Part shown: piece after piece, positions 43,138 to 52,876 of the stretch
How the letters are laid out: each line of letters opens with the position of its first letter
Position numbering within the stretch: the first letter of the stretch is position 1
NCBI RefSeq assembly: GCF_009720145.1
Contig: NZ_CP046253.1
Coordinates: 558,001 to 622,000, forward strand
Reading direction: 5' to 3'
From: Sphingobium sp. CAP-1
GTDB taxonomy: Bacteria > Pseudomonadota > Alphaproteobacteria > Sphingomonadales > Sphingomonadaceae
DNA: 64,000 bases
Notes under the pieces: model-generated
The model's database searches: none
What the model saw: only the letters and a program-made list of their open reading frames with translations
What the model was told of the DNA's origin: nothing
Position numbers and translations under genes: made by a program

Positions 43138-45792
43138 TCAGGCGGGGACGCTGGCCAGCGCGGCCTTGACCGCGTCGATCGCGGTCTGCGCCTTGTCGCC
43201 GTCTGGACCGCCGCCCTGCGCCATGTCGGGACGGCCGCCGCCACCCTTGCCGCCGAGCGCTTCCACGCCGGCCCGGACCAGATCGACAGCGCTGAAAGTG
43301 GCGGTCAGATCGTCGGTGACGCCCACGGCAATGGTGGCGCGGCCGTCGACCACGGCCAGAACGGCGGAGACACCACTGCCCAGCGTTTTCTTGTTGCCGT
43401 CGACGATGCCGCGCAATTCCCTGGGGTCGAGGCCGTCAATGACCTGACCGAGGAAATCGACCGCACCGACCTTTTCCGGGCCGGCCGCCTGCGCCGCACC
43501 GCCGCCGCCCAGCGCGAGCGCCTTCTTCGCGTCGGCCAGTTCACGCTCCAGCTTGCGGCTCTGTTCGACCAAAGCAGCGATGCGCGCGGGCACCTCGTCC
43601 GGCGAGGTCTTGAGCGCGGCGGCGGTCTGGCGCAGCTTGTCGTCGCGGTCGATCAGCCACAGGCGCGCGGCCTCGCCGGTCAGCGCCTCGATCCGGCGGA
43701 CGCCCGACGAAACGGCGCTTTCCGACACGATCTTGAACAAGGCGATGTCGCCGGTGGCGCGGACATGGGTGCCGCCGCACAGTTCGACCGAATAGCTATG
43801 CTCGTCTCCGCGACCCATGGAAAGAACGCGGACTTCGTCGCCATATTTCTCGCCGAACAGCGCCATGGCGCCCGCCGCGATGGCGTCGTCCGGGGTCATG
43901 AGGCGGGTCGTGACTTCCTCATTATGGCGGATCTGGGCGTTCACATCGGCCTCGATCTTCGCGATCTGGGCGTGGGTCAGGGCTTCGGGGTGCGAGAAGT
44001 CGAAGCGCAGCCGTTCGGCGGCGACCATGCTGCCCTTCTGCGTGACATGCGCGCCCAGTTCCTTGCGGAGGGCCGCGTGCAGCAGATGGGTGGCGCTATG
44101 GTTGGCGCGGATGCGGTCGCGGCGCTCGACATCGACGGTCAGGTTGACGGTGTCGCCCACCTTGACGCCGCCCGCGCTGATCGTCGCCTGATGCGCGTGC
44201 AGGCGGCCGAGCGGCTTGGACGTGTCAGCGACTTCGGCGGACAGGCCAGCAAGCGAGGTGATGACGCCGGCGTCGCCATTCTGGCCGCCGCTTTCGCCAT
44301 AGAAGGGCGTCTGGTTGGTGATGATCGCCACGCTGTCGCCCACGGTCGCGTTGTCGACGCGCGCGCCGTCCTTGACGATGGCGACCACTTCGCCCTCACC
44401 CTGGGTGGAGGCGTAGCCGACGAACTCGGTGCTACCCAGGGTTTCGGCGATATCATACCAGATTTCATCCGACGCCTTTTCGCCCGATCCCTTCCAGGCG
44501 GCGCGGGCGGCGGCCTTCTGCTCGGCCATGGCGGCGTCGAAGCCGGCACGGTCGACGCCAAGCCCCTGGGTGCGCAAAGCATCCTCGGTCAGGTCATAGG
44601 GGAAGCCATAGGTATCGTAGAGCTTGAACGCGGTCTCGCCGGGCAGCGTATCGCCTTCCGACAGGCCGGTGGTCGCTTCGTCCAGCAGTTTCAGGCCGTT
44701 TTCCAGCGTCTTGCGGAAGCGGGTTTCCTCCCGCAGCAAGGTTTCCTCGATCAGCGGCTGGGCGCGGACCAGTTCGGGATAGGCGCCACCCATTTCCGAC
44801 ACCAGCGACGACACCAGACGGTACATCAGCGGGTCTTTCGCCCCGATGATGTGCGCATGGCGCATGGCGCGGCGCATGATGCGGCGCAGCACATAGCCGC
44901 GGCCCTCATTCGCCGGCAGCACGCCGTCCGCGATCAGGAAGCTGGTCGAGCGGAGATGATCGGCGATGACGCGGTGGCTGGCCTGATGATCGCCGTCGGT
45001 GGCGGTTTTGGTCAGCGCCCCGCTTTCGGCGATCAGCGCCTTGAACGTGTCGGTGTCATAATTGTTATGCACGCCCTGCATCACCGCCGCGATGCGCTCC
45101 AGCCCCATGCCGGTGTCGATCGAGGGCTTGGGCAGTTCCGAAACAATCTCGTTCGCTTCCTGCTCATATTGCATGAAAACGAGGTTCCATATCTCGACGA
45201 AACGGTCGCCATCCTCCTCCGGCGATCCCGGAGGGCCACCCCAGATATGGTCGCCATGGTCGTAGAAGATTTCCGAGCAGGGACCACAGGGGCCGCTGTC
45301 GCCCATCGCCCAGAAATTATCCTTGGTCGGGATGCGGATGATCTTGTGATCGGGCAGGCCGGCGATCTTCTTCCACAGGTCGAACGCCTCATCATCCGTG
45401 TGGTAGACGGTCGCAGTCAGCTTTTCGGCGGGCAGACCCCATTCCTTGGTGAGGAGCGTCCAGGCGTGATGGATCGCCTGTTCCTTGAAATAGTCGCCGA
45501 AGCTGAAATTTCCCAGCATTTCGAAGAAAGTATGGTGGCGCGCGGTGTAGCCGACATTGTCGAGATCATTATGCTTGCCGCCGGCGCGGACCGACTTCTG
45601 GCTCGATGTCGCGGTCTTGTAGGGGCGTGTTTCCAGACCCGTAAAGACATTCTTGAACGGCACCATGCCGGCGTTCACGAACATCAGCGTCGGATCGTTG
45701 TGCGGCACCAAAGGCGCGGACGGAACGATGGTGTGGCCGTTGGCCCCGAAATAGTCGAGGAAGGAGCGGCGAATGTCGTTGGTCGAGGTCAT
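43138..45792 (-). CDS. alaS: Alanyl-tRNA synthetase
   Basis: 884 residues of the usual AlaRS layout. The class II catalytic domain starts MTSTNDIRRSFLDYFGANGH. The editing domain has the zinc ligands RANHSATHLLHAAL (HxxxH) and CGGTHVRATGD, and the C-terminal oligomerisation domain ends in a Gly/Gln-rich GGGGRPDMAQGGG segment (alanine-editing C-Ala). It charges tRNA-Ala, of which this window carries two genes. It is intact and of normal length. Confidence 0.98.
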   Translation of the reverse strand: MTSTNDIRRSFLDYFGANGHTIVPSAPLVPHNDPTLMFVNAGMVPFKNVFTGLETRPYKTATSSQKSVRAGGKHNDLDNVGYTARHHTFFEMLGNFSFGDYFKEQAIHHAWTLLTKEWGLPAEKLTATVYHTDDEAFDLWKKIAGLPDHKIIRIPTKDNFWAMGDSGPCGPCSEIFYDHGDHIWGGPPGSPEEDGDRFVEIWNLVFMQYEQEANEIVSELPKPSIDTGMGLERIAAVMQGVHNNYDTDTFKALIAESGALTKTATDGDHQASHRVIADHLRSTSFLIADGVLPANEGRGYVLRRIMRRAMRHAHIIGAKDPLMYRLVSSLVSEMGGAYPELVRAQPLIEETLLREETRFRKTLENGLKLLDEATTGLSEGDTLPGETAFKLYDTYGFPYDLTEDALRTQGLGVDRAGFDAAMAEQKAAARAAWKGSGEKASDEIWYDIAETLGSTEFVGYASTQGEGEVVAIVKDGARVDNATVGDSVAIITNQTPFYGESGGQNGDAGVITSLAGLSAEVADTSKPLGRLHAHQATISAGGVKVGDTVNLTVDVERRDRIRANHSATHLLHAALRKELGAHVTQKGSMVAAERLRFDFSHPEALTHAQIAKIEADVNAQIRHNEEVTTRLMTPDDAIAAGAMALFGEKYGDEVRVLSMGRGDEHSYSVELCGGTHVRATGDIALFKIVSESAVSSGVRRIEALTGEAARLWLIDRDDKLRQTAAALKTSPDEVPARIAALVEQSRKLERELADAKKALALGGGGAAQAAGPEKVGAVDFLGQVIDGLDPRELRGIVDGNKKTLGSGVSAVLAVVDGRATIAVGVTDDLTATFSAVDLVRAGVEALGGKGGGGRPDMAQGGGPDGDKAQTAIDAVKAALASVPA

Positions 45793-45889
45793 GCGCGCGA
45801 TTTAATGGGAAGCGGCCCGCCGCACAAGCGGGGGATTTGGTCGTGGCGTAACCAAGATGCGGAGGTTGATCTTTCACTCTCCTCTCAAT

Positions 45890-45982
45890 CCGTTCGGCCT
45901 GAGCCTGTCGAAGGGCTTTACTGCTTCTCCAACCGCCAGACGGAAAGGGGGAAAAGGGCTTCGACAGGCTCAGCCCGAACGG
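45890..45982. repeat. Long inverted repeat between alaS and the M24 peptidase gene
   Basis: 45890-45915 (CCGTTCGGCCTGAGCCTGTC...) and 45958-45982 are inverse complements over about 23 bp with one mismatch, separated by 42 bp. The unit is a common intergenic repeat in sphingomonads. It lies just past the peptidase gene stop and could end its transcript. Confidence 0.75.
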
Positions 45983-45997
45983 CTTTGAGGTAAGTGC

Positions 45998-47269
45998 TTA
46001 CCCGATCGGTTCCTCGATCGAGACCGGCGGTTTGGAGAACCACGCCGGTCCCTGCGCGGTCATGTGGAAACAGTCCTCCATGCGGATGCCCAGCACGCCC
46101 GGCAGATAGAGTCCCGGTTCGTTGGAGAAGCACATGCCAACGTCCAGCTTCGTCGTTTCGCCATGGACGAGGTTGACCGGCTCATGCCCTTCCATGCCGA
46201 TGCCATGGCCGGTGCGGTGCGACAGGCCGGGCAGCGCATAGCCGGGGCCGTAGCCGAGCGACTGATAATAGCCGCGCACCGCGTCATCGACAGACCCGGC
46301 GGCGGCACCGAGTTTGGCGGCGGCGAAGGCGATCTTCTGCCCTTGCGACACTTGGTTCCACACCTTGCGCTGCTGCGCATTGGGGGTCGCGCCGTAGACG
46401 AAGGTGCGGCTGATGTCGGACTGATAATCCTCCACCGTGCAGCCGCAGTCCATCAGCACCACCTCGCTTGGCCGAACCGCCTGCGGCTTGCCGGAGCCGT
46501 GCGGATAGGCGGCGGCTTCGCCGAGCAGGATGAGGTTGAATTCGCCCTGCCCGCCCAGTTGTTTCGTCGCCGCGCTCATCAATGCGCCGATATCGGCGGG
46601 AGTCATGCCGGCCCGAACCTGCGGATAAGTCCAGCGATAGGCGGCCATGGTGACATCGGCGGCCTTCTGCATCAGAGCGATTTCGGCGGCCGTCTTGCGC
46701 ATACGGATGGCGCGGGTGACGGGGTCTTTCACCAAAGTCGCGACGGGCAGCACGGCTTTCAGGCCATCGACGGCGAAGTAGCGCACCGTTTCCTCTATGC
46801 CGATCCGGCCCTTCGCTAGTCCCTTCGCGGTCAGATAGTCGGTGATCGGCGCATAGGGGCTTTCATGTTCCTGCCAGACGCGGACTTCGGCGGGGATGGC
46901 GAGCGATTCGTCGATCGAGGGCTTTTCGAAAAAGGGGCAGATGATGAGCGGCGCGCCGCTGGCCGGGATGATGGCGGCGGTCAGGCGCTCGCTGCGCCAC
47001 CAGCGGACGCCGGTATAATAAATGAGGCTGGCGCCCGGTTCGATCAGCAGGGCGTCGATACCCTGGCGCTGCATCATCGCTTGCGCACGGGCAAGGCGAT
47101 CGGCGCGTTCGGCCTTGCCGATCGGGGCGACGCCGCCGGTCAGGGAGGCGAGCGCTTCGGCCGCCTTCTCCTGCGCGAAAAGGCGCGGGCTGACGAGCGT
47201 GGCGGCAAGCCCGGCGGCGGCGGTGCGCAGCAGGGTGCGGCGGTCTGGATGAAAGGACGGTCTGGTCAT
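45998..47269 (-). CDS. Tat-exported M24-family Xaa-Pro aminopeptidase-like protein
   Basis: 423 residues from ATG 47269. The N-terminus has a twin-arginine signal DRRTLLRTAAAGLAATL with cleavage near PRLFA, so it folds before export to the periplasm. A creatinase N-terminal domain precedes the pita-bread catalytic domain with the metal ligands in MDCGCTVEDYQSDISRTF (two Asp), RTGHGIGMEGHE (His), FSNEPGLYLPG (Glu) and IRMEDCF (Glu). It would cleave an N-terminal residue before proline, or act on a similar substrate. Two-metal binding is expected. Confidence 0.9.
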   Translation of the reverse strand: MTRPSFHPDRRTLLRTAAAGLAATLVSPRLFAQEKAAEALASLTGGVAPIGKAERADRLARAQAMMQRQGIDALLIEPGASLIYYTGVRWWRSERLTAAIIPASGAPLIICPFFEKPSIDESLAIPAEVRVWQEHESPYAPITDYLTAKGLAKGRIGIEETVRYFAVDGLKAVLPVATLVKDPVTRAIRMRKTAAEIALMQKAADVTMAAYRWTYPQVRAGMTPADIGALMSAATKQLGGQGEFNLILLGEAAAYPHGSGKPQAVRPSEVVLMDCGCTVEDYQSDISRTFVYGATPNAQQRKVWNQVSQGQKIAFAAAKLGAAAGSVDDAVRGYYQSLGYGPGYALPGLSHRTGHGIGMEGHEPVNLVHGETTKLDVGMCFSNEPGLYLPGVLGIRMEDCFHMTAQGPAWFSKPPVSIEEPIG

Positions 47270-47331
47270 GCGGCTCTCCCCCGACTGCGTGGGCCGAATG
47301 GCTAACGCAGCCGGGGAAGGACCACAACAGC

Positions 47332-47400
47332 CGTCATTGCGAGCGAAGCGAAGCAAGCCATCGTCACCACATGGATTGCTTCGCTCCGCTCGCAATGCCG
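47332..47400. repeat. Inverted pair of REP-like elements (GTCATTGCGAGCG type)
   Basis: CGTCATTGCGAGCGAAGCG at 47332-47350 faces CGCTCCGCTCGCAATGCCG at 47382-47400. Each half matches the element at 17519-17548. The pair is located between the M24 peptidase start and the glcB stop. Confidence 0.8.
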
Positions 47401-47406
47401 AGGATT

Positions 47407-49521
47407 TTATGCGACCTCCAGCGCAGCCTCCGCCTTCTTCTTCGCGCGGAAGGCGTGGAGCAAGGGTTCGGTATAGCCGCTGGGCTGGGCAACTCCTTCA
47501 AACACCAGCGCGCGCGCCGCCTGGAAGGCGAGGCTTTCCGCTTCCCGGCCGCTCATCGGCTGATAGAGCGGATCGCCCGCATTCTGGGCGTCGACCTTGG
47601 CCGCCATGCGGGTGAGCGCGGCATCGACCTGGTCCGCCGTGCAGACGCCGTGCAGCAGCCAGTTGGCCATATGCTGCGAGGAAATGCGCAGGGTCGCGCG
47701 ATCCTCCATCAGGCCGATGTCGTGAATATCGGGCACCTTGGAACAGCCGACGCCCTGATCGACCCAGCGGACGACATAACCCAATATGCCCTGCGCATTA
47801 TTATCCAGTTCCTGCGCAATCTCCTCTTCGGAGAAGTTGCGACCGACCGCGACCGGGATGGTCAGCAGCCTGTCGAGCGAGGCGATGCCCTCCGCCTTGC
47901 GCTCCGCCTGACGGGCGAACACGTCGATGCGGTGATAATGGGTCGCGTGGAGCGTGGCGGCGGTCGGCGACGGAACCCAGGCGGTGTTGGCGCCGCTGTT
48001 CGGGTGGCCGACCTTCTGCTCCAGCATATCGGCCATGCGATCGGGCGCGGCCCACATGCCCTTGCCGATCTGCGCCCGGCCCGACAGGCCGCAGGCGAGG
48101 CCGATCTGGACATTGCGATCCTCATAGGCGGTGATCCAGTCGCTCGCCTTCATCTCGCCCTTGCGGATCATCGGGCCGGCCTGCATCGACGTGTGCATTT
48201 CGTCGCCGGTGCGGTCGAGGAAGCCGGTGTTGATGAACACGATGCGGTTCCGAACCGCCTCGATACAGGCGGCGAGATTGGCGGAGGTGCGGCGCTCCTC
48301 ATCCATGACGCCGACCTTGATCGTGTGGCGGGCAAGGCCCAGCATATCCTCGATTCCATCGAACAGCCGGTTGGTGAAGCCGGCCTCCTGCGGACCGTGC
48401 ATCTTGGGCTTGACGATATAGACGCTGCCGGCGCGGCTGTTGCCGCCTTCCCGCTTCAGATCATGCATGGCGATCAGGCTGGTGACGATGCCGTCCAAAA
48501 TGCCTTCGGACGCTTCGTCGCCATTGGGCAGACGGATGGCCGGGTTGGTCATCAGATGGCCGACATTGCGGACGAACAGCAGGCTGCGGCCCGGCAGAGT
48601 GAAGCTGCCGCCGTCCGGCGCGGTATAGGTGCGGTCGGGGTTGAGCGCGCGGGTCATCATGGCCCCGCCCTTCTCGAACGTGTCGGTCAGATCGCCCTGC
48701 ATCAGGCCCAGCCAGTTGGCATAGGCGGCGACCTTGTCCGCCGCATCGACGGCGGCGACCGAGTCCTCCAGATCGCAAATGGCGGTCAGCGCGGATTCCA
48801 GGATGACATCGGATATGCCGGCCGGATCGGTCGCGCCGATCGGGTGCGCGCCGTCAAAGACGATCTCGATATGCAAGCCATTGTGGCGGAATAGCTTGCC
48901 CTTCGCGCTGGTTCCAATGAACTGGGCAGGATCGCGCAGGACGATGTCGCCACCCGACAGGTCCGCCCAACGGCCCGACGCCAGCGGGATCGCATCGTCC
49001 AGAAACGCCTTGGCCCAGCCGATGACCTGCGCGCCGCGCGCGGCGTCATAGCCCTTTCCGGCGGCGGCACCGGGAATGGCGTCGGTGCCATAGAGCGCGT
49101 CATAGAGGCTGCCCCAACGGGCGTTGGCGGCGTTCAGCAGGAAGCGGGCATTGAGGATCGGGACGACCAGTTGCGGCCCGGCCAGACGCGCGACTTCATC
49201 ATCGACATGCTCGCTGCCGATCGTGAAGGGGGCGGGTTCGGGGACCAGATAGCCGATATCGCGCAGAAACGCCTGATAGGCCTGCGCATCATGCGGCTGA
49301 TCGGCGCGCTCCCCATGCCAAACGTCGATCTGCGCCTGCAACGCGTCGCGCTTGGCCAGCAGCGCCGCATTGTCGGGCGTGAAGCGGGCGAAGAGAGCGG
49401 CGGCGCCTTCCCAGAAGGCATCGGGCGCGATGCCGGTGCCGGGCAGCGCGCGCTGCTCGATGAAATCGGCCAGTATCTGCGCGACCTGAAGGCCGGCCTT
49501 TTCGATCATGCGGTCGGTCAT
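47407..49521 (-). CDS. glcB: Malate synthase G
   Basis: About 704 residues, the long G-type. It condenses glyoxylate with acetyl-CoA to malate. Catalytic features include the RSLLFVRNVGHLMTNPA, VYIVKPKMHGPQE and FLDRTGDEMHTSMQAGP blocks and a KIPDIHDIGLMEDRATLR-like stretch near the C-terminus. I start at ATG 49521 (MTDRMIEKAGL), with an upstream ATG three codons earlier possible. It is divergent from a LysR gene, which probably regulates it. Isocitrate lyase is not in the window, so growth on glyoxylate or acetate depends on a gene elsewhere. Confidence 0.96.
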   Translation of the reverse strand: MTDRMIEKAGLQVAQILADFIEQRALPGTGIAPDAFWEGAAALFARFTPDNAALLAKRDALQAQIDVWHGERADQPHDAQAYQAFLRDIGYLVPEPAPFTIGSEHVDDEVARLAGPQLVVPILNARFLLNAANARWGSLYDALYGTDAIPGAAAGKGYDAARGAQVIGWAKAFLDDAIPLASGRWADLSGGDIVLRDPAQFIGTSAKGKLFRHNGLHIEIVFDGAHPIGATDPAGISDVILESALTAICDLEDSVAAVDAADKVAAYANWLGLMQGDLTDTFEKGGAMMTRALNPDRTYTAPDGGSFTLPGRSLLFVRNVGHLMTNPAIRLPNGDEASEGILDGIVTSLIAMHDLKREGGNSRAGSVYIVKPKMHGPQEAGFTNRLFDGIEDMLGLARHTIKVGVMDEERRTSANLAACIEAVRNRIVFINTGFLDRTGDEMHTSMQAGPMIRKGEMKASDWITAYEDRNVQIGLACGLSGRAQIGKGMWAAPDRMADMLEQKVGHPNSGANTAWVPSPTAATLHATHYHRIDVFARQAERKAEGIASLDRLLTIPVAVGRNFSEEEIAQELDNNAQGILGYVVRWVDQGVGCSKVPDIHDIGLMEDRATLRISSQHMANWLLHGVCTADQVDAALTRMAAKVDAQNAGDPLYQPMSGREAESLAFQAARALVFEGVAQPSGYTEPLLHAFRAKKKAEAALEVA

Positions 49522-49622
49522 GCGATCCACTCCATTGCGATGTTGAAGGGATATTTACCCGATTCCCATTATGCCGTGTAGACGCTATTATTCGAATACA
49601 GTCATTCCTGTGGTGAACGAAT

Positions 49623-50528
49623 ATGATGGACCCCGACCATGAATTGTTCGTGTGCGTAGTGGACGAGGGCGGGCTGGCGGCGGCCGGGCGGCGGCTGCAT
49701 ATATCGCCGGCGATGATGTCCAAGCGGCTGGCGCGGCTGGAGGACAGGCTGGGCGCGAAGCTGGTCCACCGCACCACGCGGCGGCTGGCGCTGACCCCGG
49801 CGGGCGAGCGGCTCCATGCCGACCTGCGCGGGATATTGGCGGCGCTGGACGAAGCGGAACGGCGCGTGTCGGGGGCATCGGCGGTAGCGAGCGGGCCATT
49901 GCGCATCACCGCCCCCACCTCTTTCGGGCGGATGCATCTGGCCCCCTATCTTCAGCGCTTCATCGACGCCCATCCCAGGGTAGAGTTGAGCGTCGACCTG
50001 TCCGATGACTTTGCCGACCTGATCGAGAGCCGGGCGGACCTGGCGATCCGCATCACCGCCGATCCGGGGCCGGGTCTGACGGCGCAAAGGCTGGCGACCA
50101 ACCGGCGCATCCTGTGCGCCGCGCCCGCCTATCTGGAACGGTTCGGCACGCCCGACCGGATCGCCGACATCAAGGACCACAGGCTGCTGGCGGCCGAAGG
50201 GCAGATGCCCTGGCGGCTGGTCGGGCCGAAGGGAGCGGTGAGCATCGAAGGACGCAGCCATGTCCGCACCAACAGCAGCGAACTGGTGCGTGAACTGACG
50301 CTGGCGGGCGGCGGCATCGCGCTGCGATCGCTGTGGGACATCAGCGCGGCGCTGGCGCAGGGCGATGTGCGCCAGATCATGCCCGCCTATGAAGGGTCAA
50401 GCGATGTCGGCCTGTTCGCGGTGACGCTGCCCCAGGCCAATCCGCCCCGCGCGACCACTGCCTTCGTCGATTTTCTTGTCGGACTATATGCCCCCAGGCC
50501 ACCCTGGGAACGCACTGTCTTGCCCTAG
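49623..50528 (+). CDS. LysR-family transcriptional regulator
   Basis: 301 residues. N-terminal HTH: HELFVCVVDEGGLAAAGRRLHISPAMMSKRLARLEDRLGAKL. The C-terminal periplasmic-binding-like effector domain begins SGPLRITAPTSFGRMHL, of the LysR subgroup with AphB/DsdC-like DNA binding. It is divergent from glcB with about 100 bp between, so glcB or maeB is a candidate target. No co-inducer is readable. Confidence 0.92.
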   Translation: MMDPDHELFVCVVDEGGLAAAGRRLHISPAMMSKRLARLEDRLGAKLVHRTTRRLALTPAGERLHADLRGILAALDEAERRVSGASAVASGPLRITAPTSFGRMHLAPYLQRFIDAHPRVELSVDLSDDFADLIESRADLAIRITADPGPGLTAQRLATNRRILCAAPAYLERFGTPDRIADIKDHRLLAAEGQMPWRLVGPKGAVSIEGRSHVRTNSSELVRELTLAGGGIALRSLWDISAALAQGDVRQIMPAYEGSSDVGLFAVTLPQANPPRATTAFVDFLVGLYAPRPPWERTVLP

Positions 50529-50555
50529 CGGAACCAAGGCTCTAAGGCCATTTTC

Positions 50556-52823
50556 ATGGACGATAATACCCGCCGCGCCGCCCTCGACTATCACCGCTAT
50601 CCCCAGCCCGGTAAGCTCCGCATCGAGCCGACCAAGCGCATGGTGAACCAGCGCGACCTGGCGCTGGCCTATTCGCCCGGCGTCGCCGCCCCGTGCGAGG
50701 AGATCGCCGCCGACCCCGCCAAGGCGCTGGATTATACCGCGCGCGGCAATCTGGTCGCGGTCATCTCCAACGGCACCGCCGTTCTGGGCCTCGGCGCGAT
50801 CGGCGCGCTGGCGTCCAAGCCGGTGATGGAGGGCAAGGCCGTCCTCTTCAAGAAATTCGCCGATATCGACGTGTTCGACATCGAAATCGACACCACCGAC
50901 CCGGACAAGTTCGTCGAGGCGGTAGCGCTGATGGAGCCGACCTTCGGCGGCATCAATCTGGAAGATATCAAGGCGCCCGAATGTTTCGCGATCGAGGCGC
51001 GGCTGAAGGAACGGATGAATATTCCGGTCTTTCATGACGACCAGCATGGCACCGCCATCGTCGTCGCCGCCGCCGTGCGCAACGCGCTGGTGTTGCAGGG
51101 CAAGACGTTGGCCGACGCCAAGCTGGTAACGTCGGGCGCGGGCGCCGCCGCGCTCGCCTGCGTCGACCTGCTGGTGTCGATGGGCCTGCCGATCGACAAT
51201 GTGACGCTGACCGACAAGGATGGCGTCATCCATTCGGGCCGCGAGGGCATGTTGCCCAATATGGCGCGCTATGCCCGCGCCACCAATGCGCGCAGCCTGC
51301 CCGACGTGCTGCCGGGCGCGAACCTGTTCCTGGGCCTGTCGGCGCCGGGCGTGCTGAAACCCGAATGGCTGCCGCTGATGGCACCCAATCCGCTGATCTT
51401 CGCGCTCGCCAACCCGGAACCGGAAATCCGCCCGGAGGCCGCGCGCGAGGTGCGCCCGGACGCGATCATCGCCACCGGCCGGTCGGACTATCCCAACCAG
51501 GTCAACAACGTCCTGTGCTTCCCCTATATCTTCCGCGGCGCACTGGATTGCGGCGCGACGCAGATCAACGAAGCGATGAAGGTCGCGGCGGCGGACGCCA
51601 TCGCCAGCCTTGCCCGGATGCCCGCGCATGACAGCGTGGCGCAGGCCTATGGCGGGCGCAAACTGGTGTTCGGTCCCGACTATATCATCCCGACGCCGTT
51701 CGACCCCCGCCTGATCGGCGAGATCGCGGTCGCGGTGGCGAAGGCGGCGATGGACAGCGGCGTCGCCAGCAAGGCGCTTGATCTGGACGACTATAAGCGT
51801 GCGCTGACACGGCAGAATGCCCGGTCGGGCCAGTTGATGATGCCGGTGTTCGAAGCCGCGCGCGGCAGCCAGTGCCGCATCGCCTATGGCGAGGGCGAGG
51901 ATGACCGGGTGCTGCGCGCGATCCGCGATGCGCTGGACGAAGGGATTGTTCGCCCGACCATCATCGCGCGCCGCCGCATCCTGGCGCAGAAGCTGCCCGA
52001 ACTGGGCCTGAAGCTGGACCTTGACCGCGATGTCGAGGTGATCGATCCCGAAACCGACCATCTGGTGATGGGCGAACTGGTCGAAGCCTATCGCGCGGTC
52101 GCCGCGCGCCGGGGCGTGCCGGCCGACGAGATATTGCGCCATGTCTATCGCCGCCCGACCGTGACCGCCGCCATGCTGCTGCGCACCGGCCGGGTCGACG
52201 CCGCACTGGTCGGCGGCCGATCGGAATATTGGGGGCAGGTCGAGCATGTGCTGCGGATCATCGACCGGACCGAGGGACATAGCCGCGTCTATGCGCTGTC
52301 GGGCCTGATCCTGGACGCGGGTGCGCTGTTCATCACCGACACCCATATGGTGCCGGACCCGACCCCAGAACAAATTGCCGAAATGACGCTGGCGGCATCG
52401 GCCGAGTTGCAGCATTTCGGGCTGACGCCGCGCGCGGCGTTGCTGTCCCACTCCAATTTCGGCGCATCGCACACCGACAGCGCGCGCAAGATGCGCAAGG
52501 CGTTCAAGCTGGTGCGCGACGCTGCGCCCGAACTGGCGGTGGACGGTGAAATGCACGCCGACGCCGCGCTGAGCCAGGCGCTGCGCGAGCGCCTGATCCC
52601 CGATTCGCGGTTTGAAGGCCCGGCCAACCTGCTGGTCATGCCCAATCTGGACGCCGCCAACATCACCCTGACCGCGCTGTCGGCCGCCTCCAGCTCGCCC
52701 ACCGTGGGACCGATGCTGATGGGCCTGACCAAACCGATCCATGTGCTGACGCCCGGCGTCACGTCGCGCGGCATCCTGAACCTGACCGCGATCGCGGCGG
52801 CGGAAGTGGCGCGCGAAGGCTGA
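50556..52823 (+). CDS. maeB: NADP-dependent malic enzyme, MaeB type with phosphotransacetylase-like domain
   Basis: The 755-residue enzyme decarboxylates malate to pyruvate with NADP. The malic domain (AYSPGVAAPCEEI; VFHDDQHGTAIVVAAAVRNAL) runs to about residue 430. The C-terminal PTA/PTB-like domain (from about 440; IAYGEGEDDRVLRA) is regulatory in homologues and not catalytic. It follows the LysR gene by 27 bp on the same strand. With GlcB divergent, the cluster links malate synthesis and removal. Confidence 0.96.
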   Translation: MDDNTRRAALDYHRYPQPGKLRIEPTKRMVNQRDLALAYSPGVAAPCEEIAADPAKALDYTARGNLVAVISNGTAVLGLGAIGALASKPVMEGKAVLFKKFADIDVFDIEIDTTDPDKFVEAVALMEPTFGGINLEDIKAPECFAIEARLKERMNIPVFHDDQHGTAIVVAAAVRNALVLQGKTLADAKLVTSGAGAAALACVDLLVSMGLPIDNVTLTDKDGVIHSGREGMLPNMARYARATNARSLPDVLPGANLFLGLSAPGVLKPEWLPLMAPNPLIFALANPEPEIRPEAAREVRPDAIIATGRSDYPNQVNNVLCFPYIFRGALDCGATQINEAMKVAAADAIASLARMPAHDSVAQAYGGRKLVFGPDYIIPTPFDPRLIGEIAVAVAKAAMDSGVASKALDLDDYKRALTRQNARSGQLMMPVFEAARGSQCRIAYGEGEDDRVLRAIRDALDEGIVRPTIIARRRILAQKLPELGLKLDLDRDVEVIDPETDHLVMGELVEAYRAVAARRGVPADEILRHVYRRPTVTAAMLLRTGRVDAALVGGRSEYWGQVEHVLRIIDRTEGHSRVYALSGLILDAGALFITDTHMVPDPTPEQIAEMTLAASAELQHFGLTPRAALLSHSNFGASHTDSARKMRKAFKLVRDAAPELAVDGEMHADAALSQALRERLIPDSRFEGPANLLVMPNLDAANITLTALSAASSSPTVGPMLMGLTKPIHVLTPGVTSRGILNLTAIAAAEVAREG

Positions 52824-52876
52824 GCTTAACCTTTTGCGCCTATCCTGCCGCCCGAACGGAGGCATGAGGGACGGCG

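Noticed and set aside
43765..45993. 742-residue open frame antisense to alaS
   Set aside because: Shadow frame of alaS with no recognisable domain or ribosome site.
50484..52865. 793-residue open frame antisense to maeB
   Set aside because: Shadow frame; Arg/Gln/His-rich and without any family signature.
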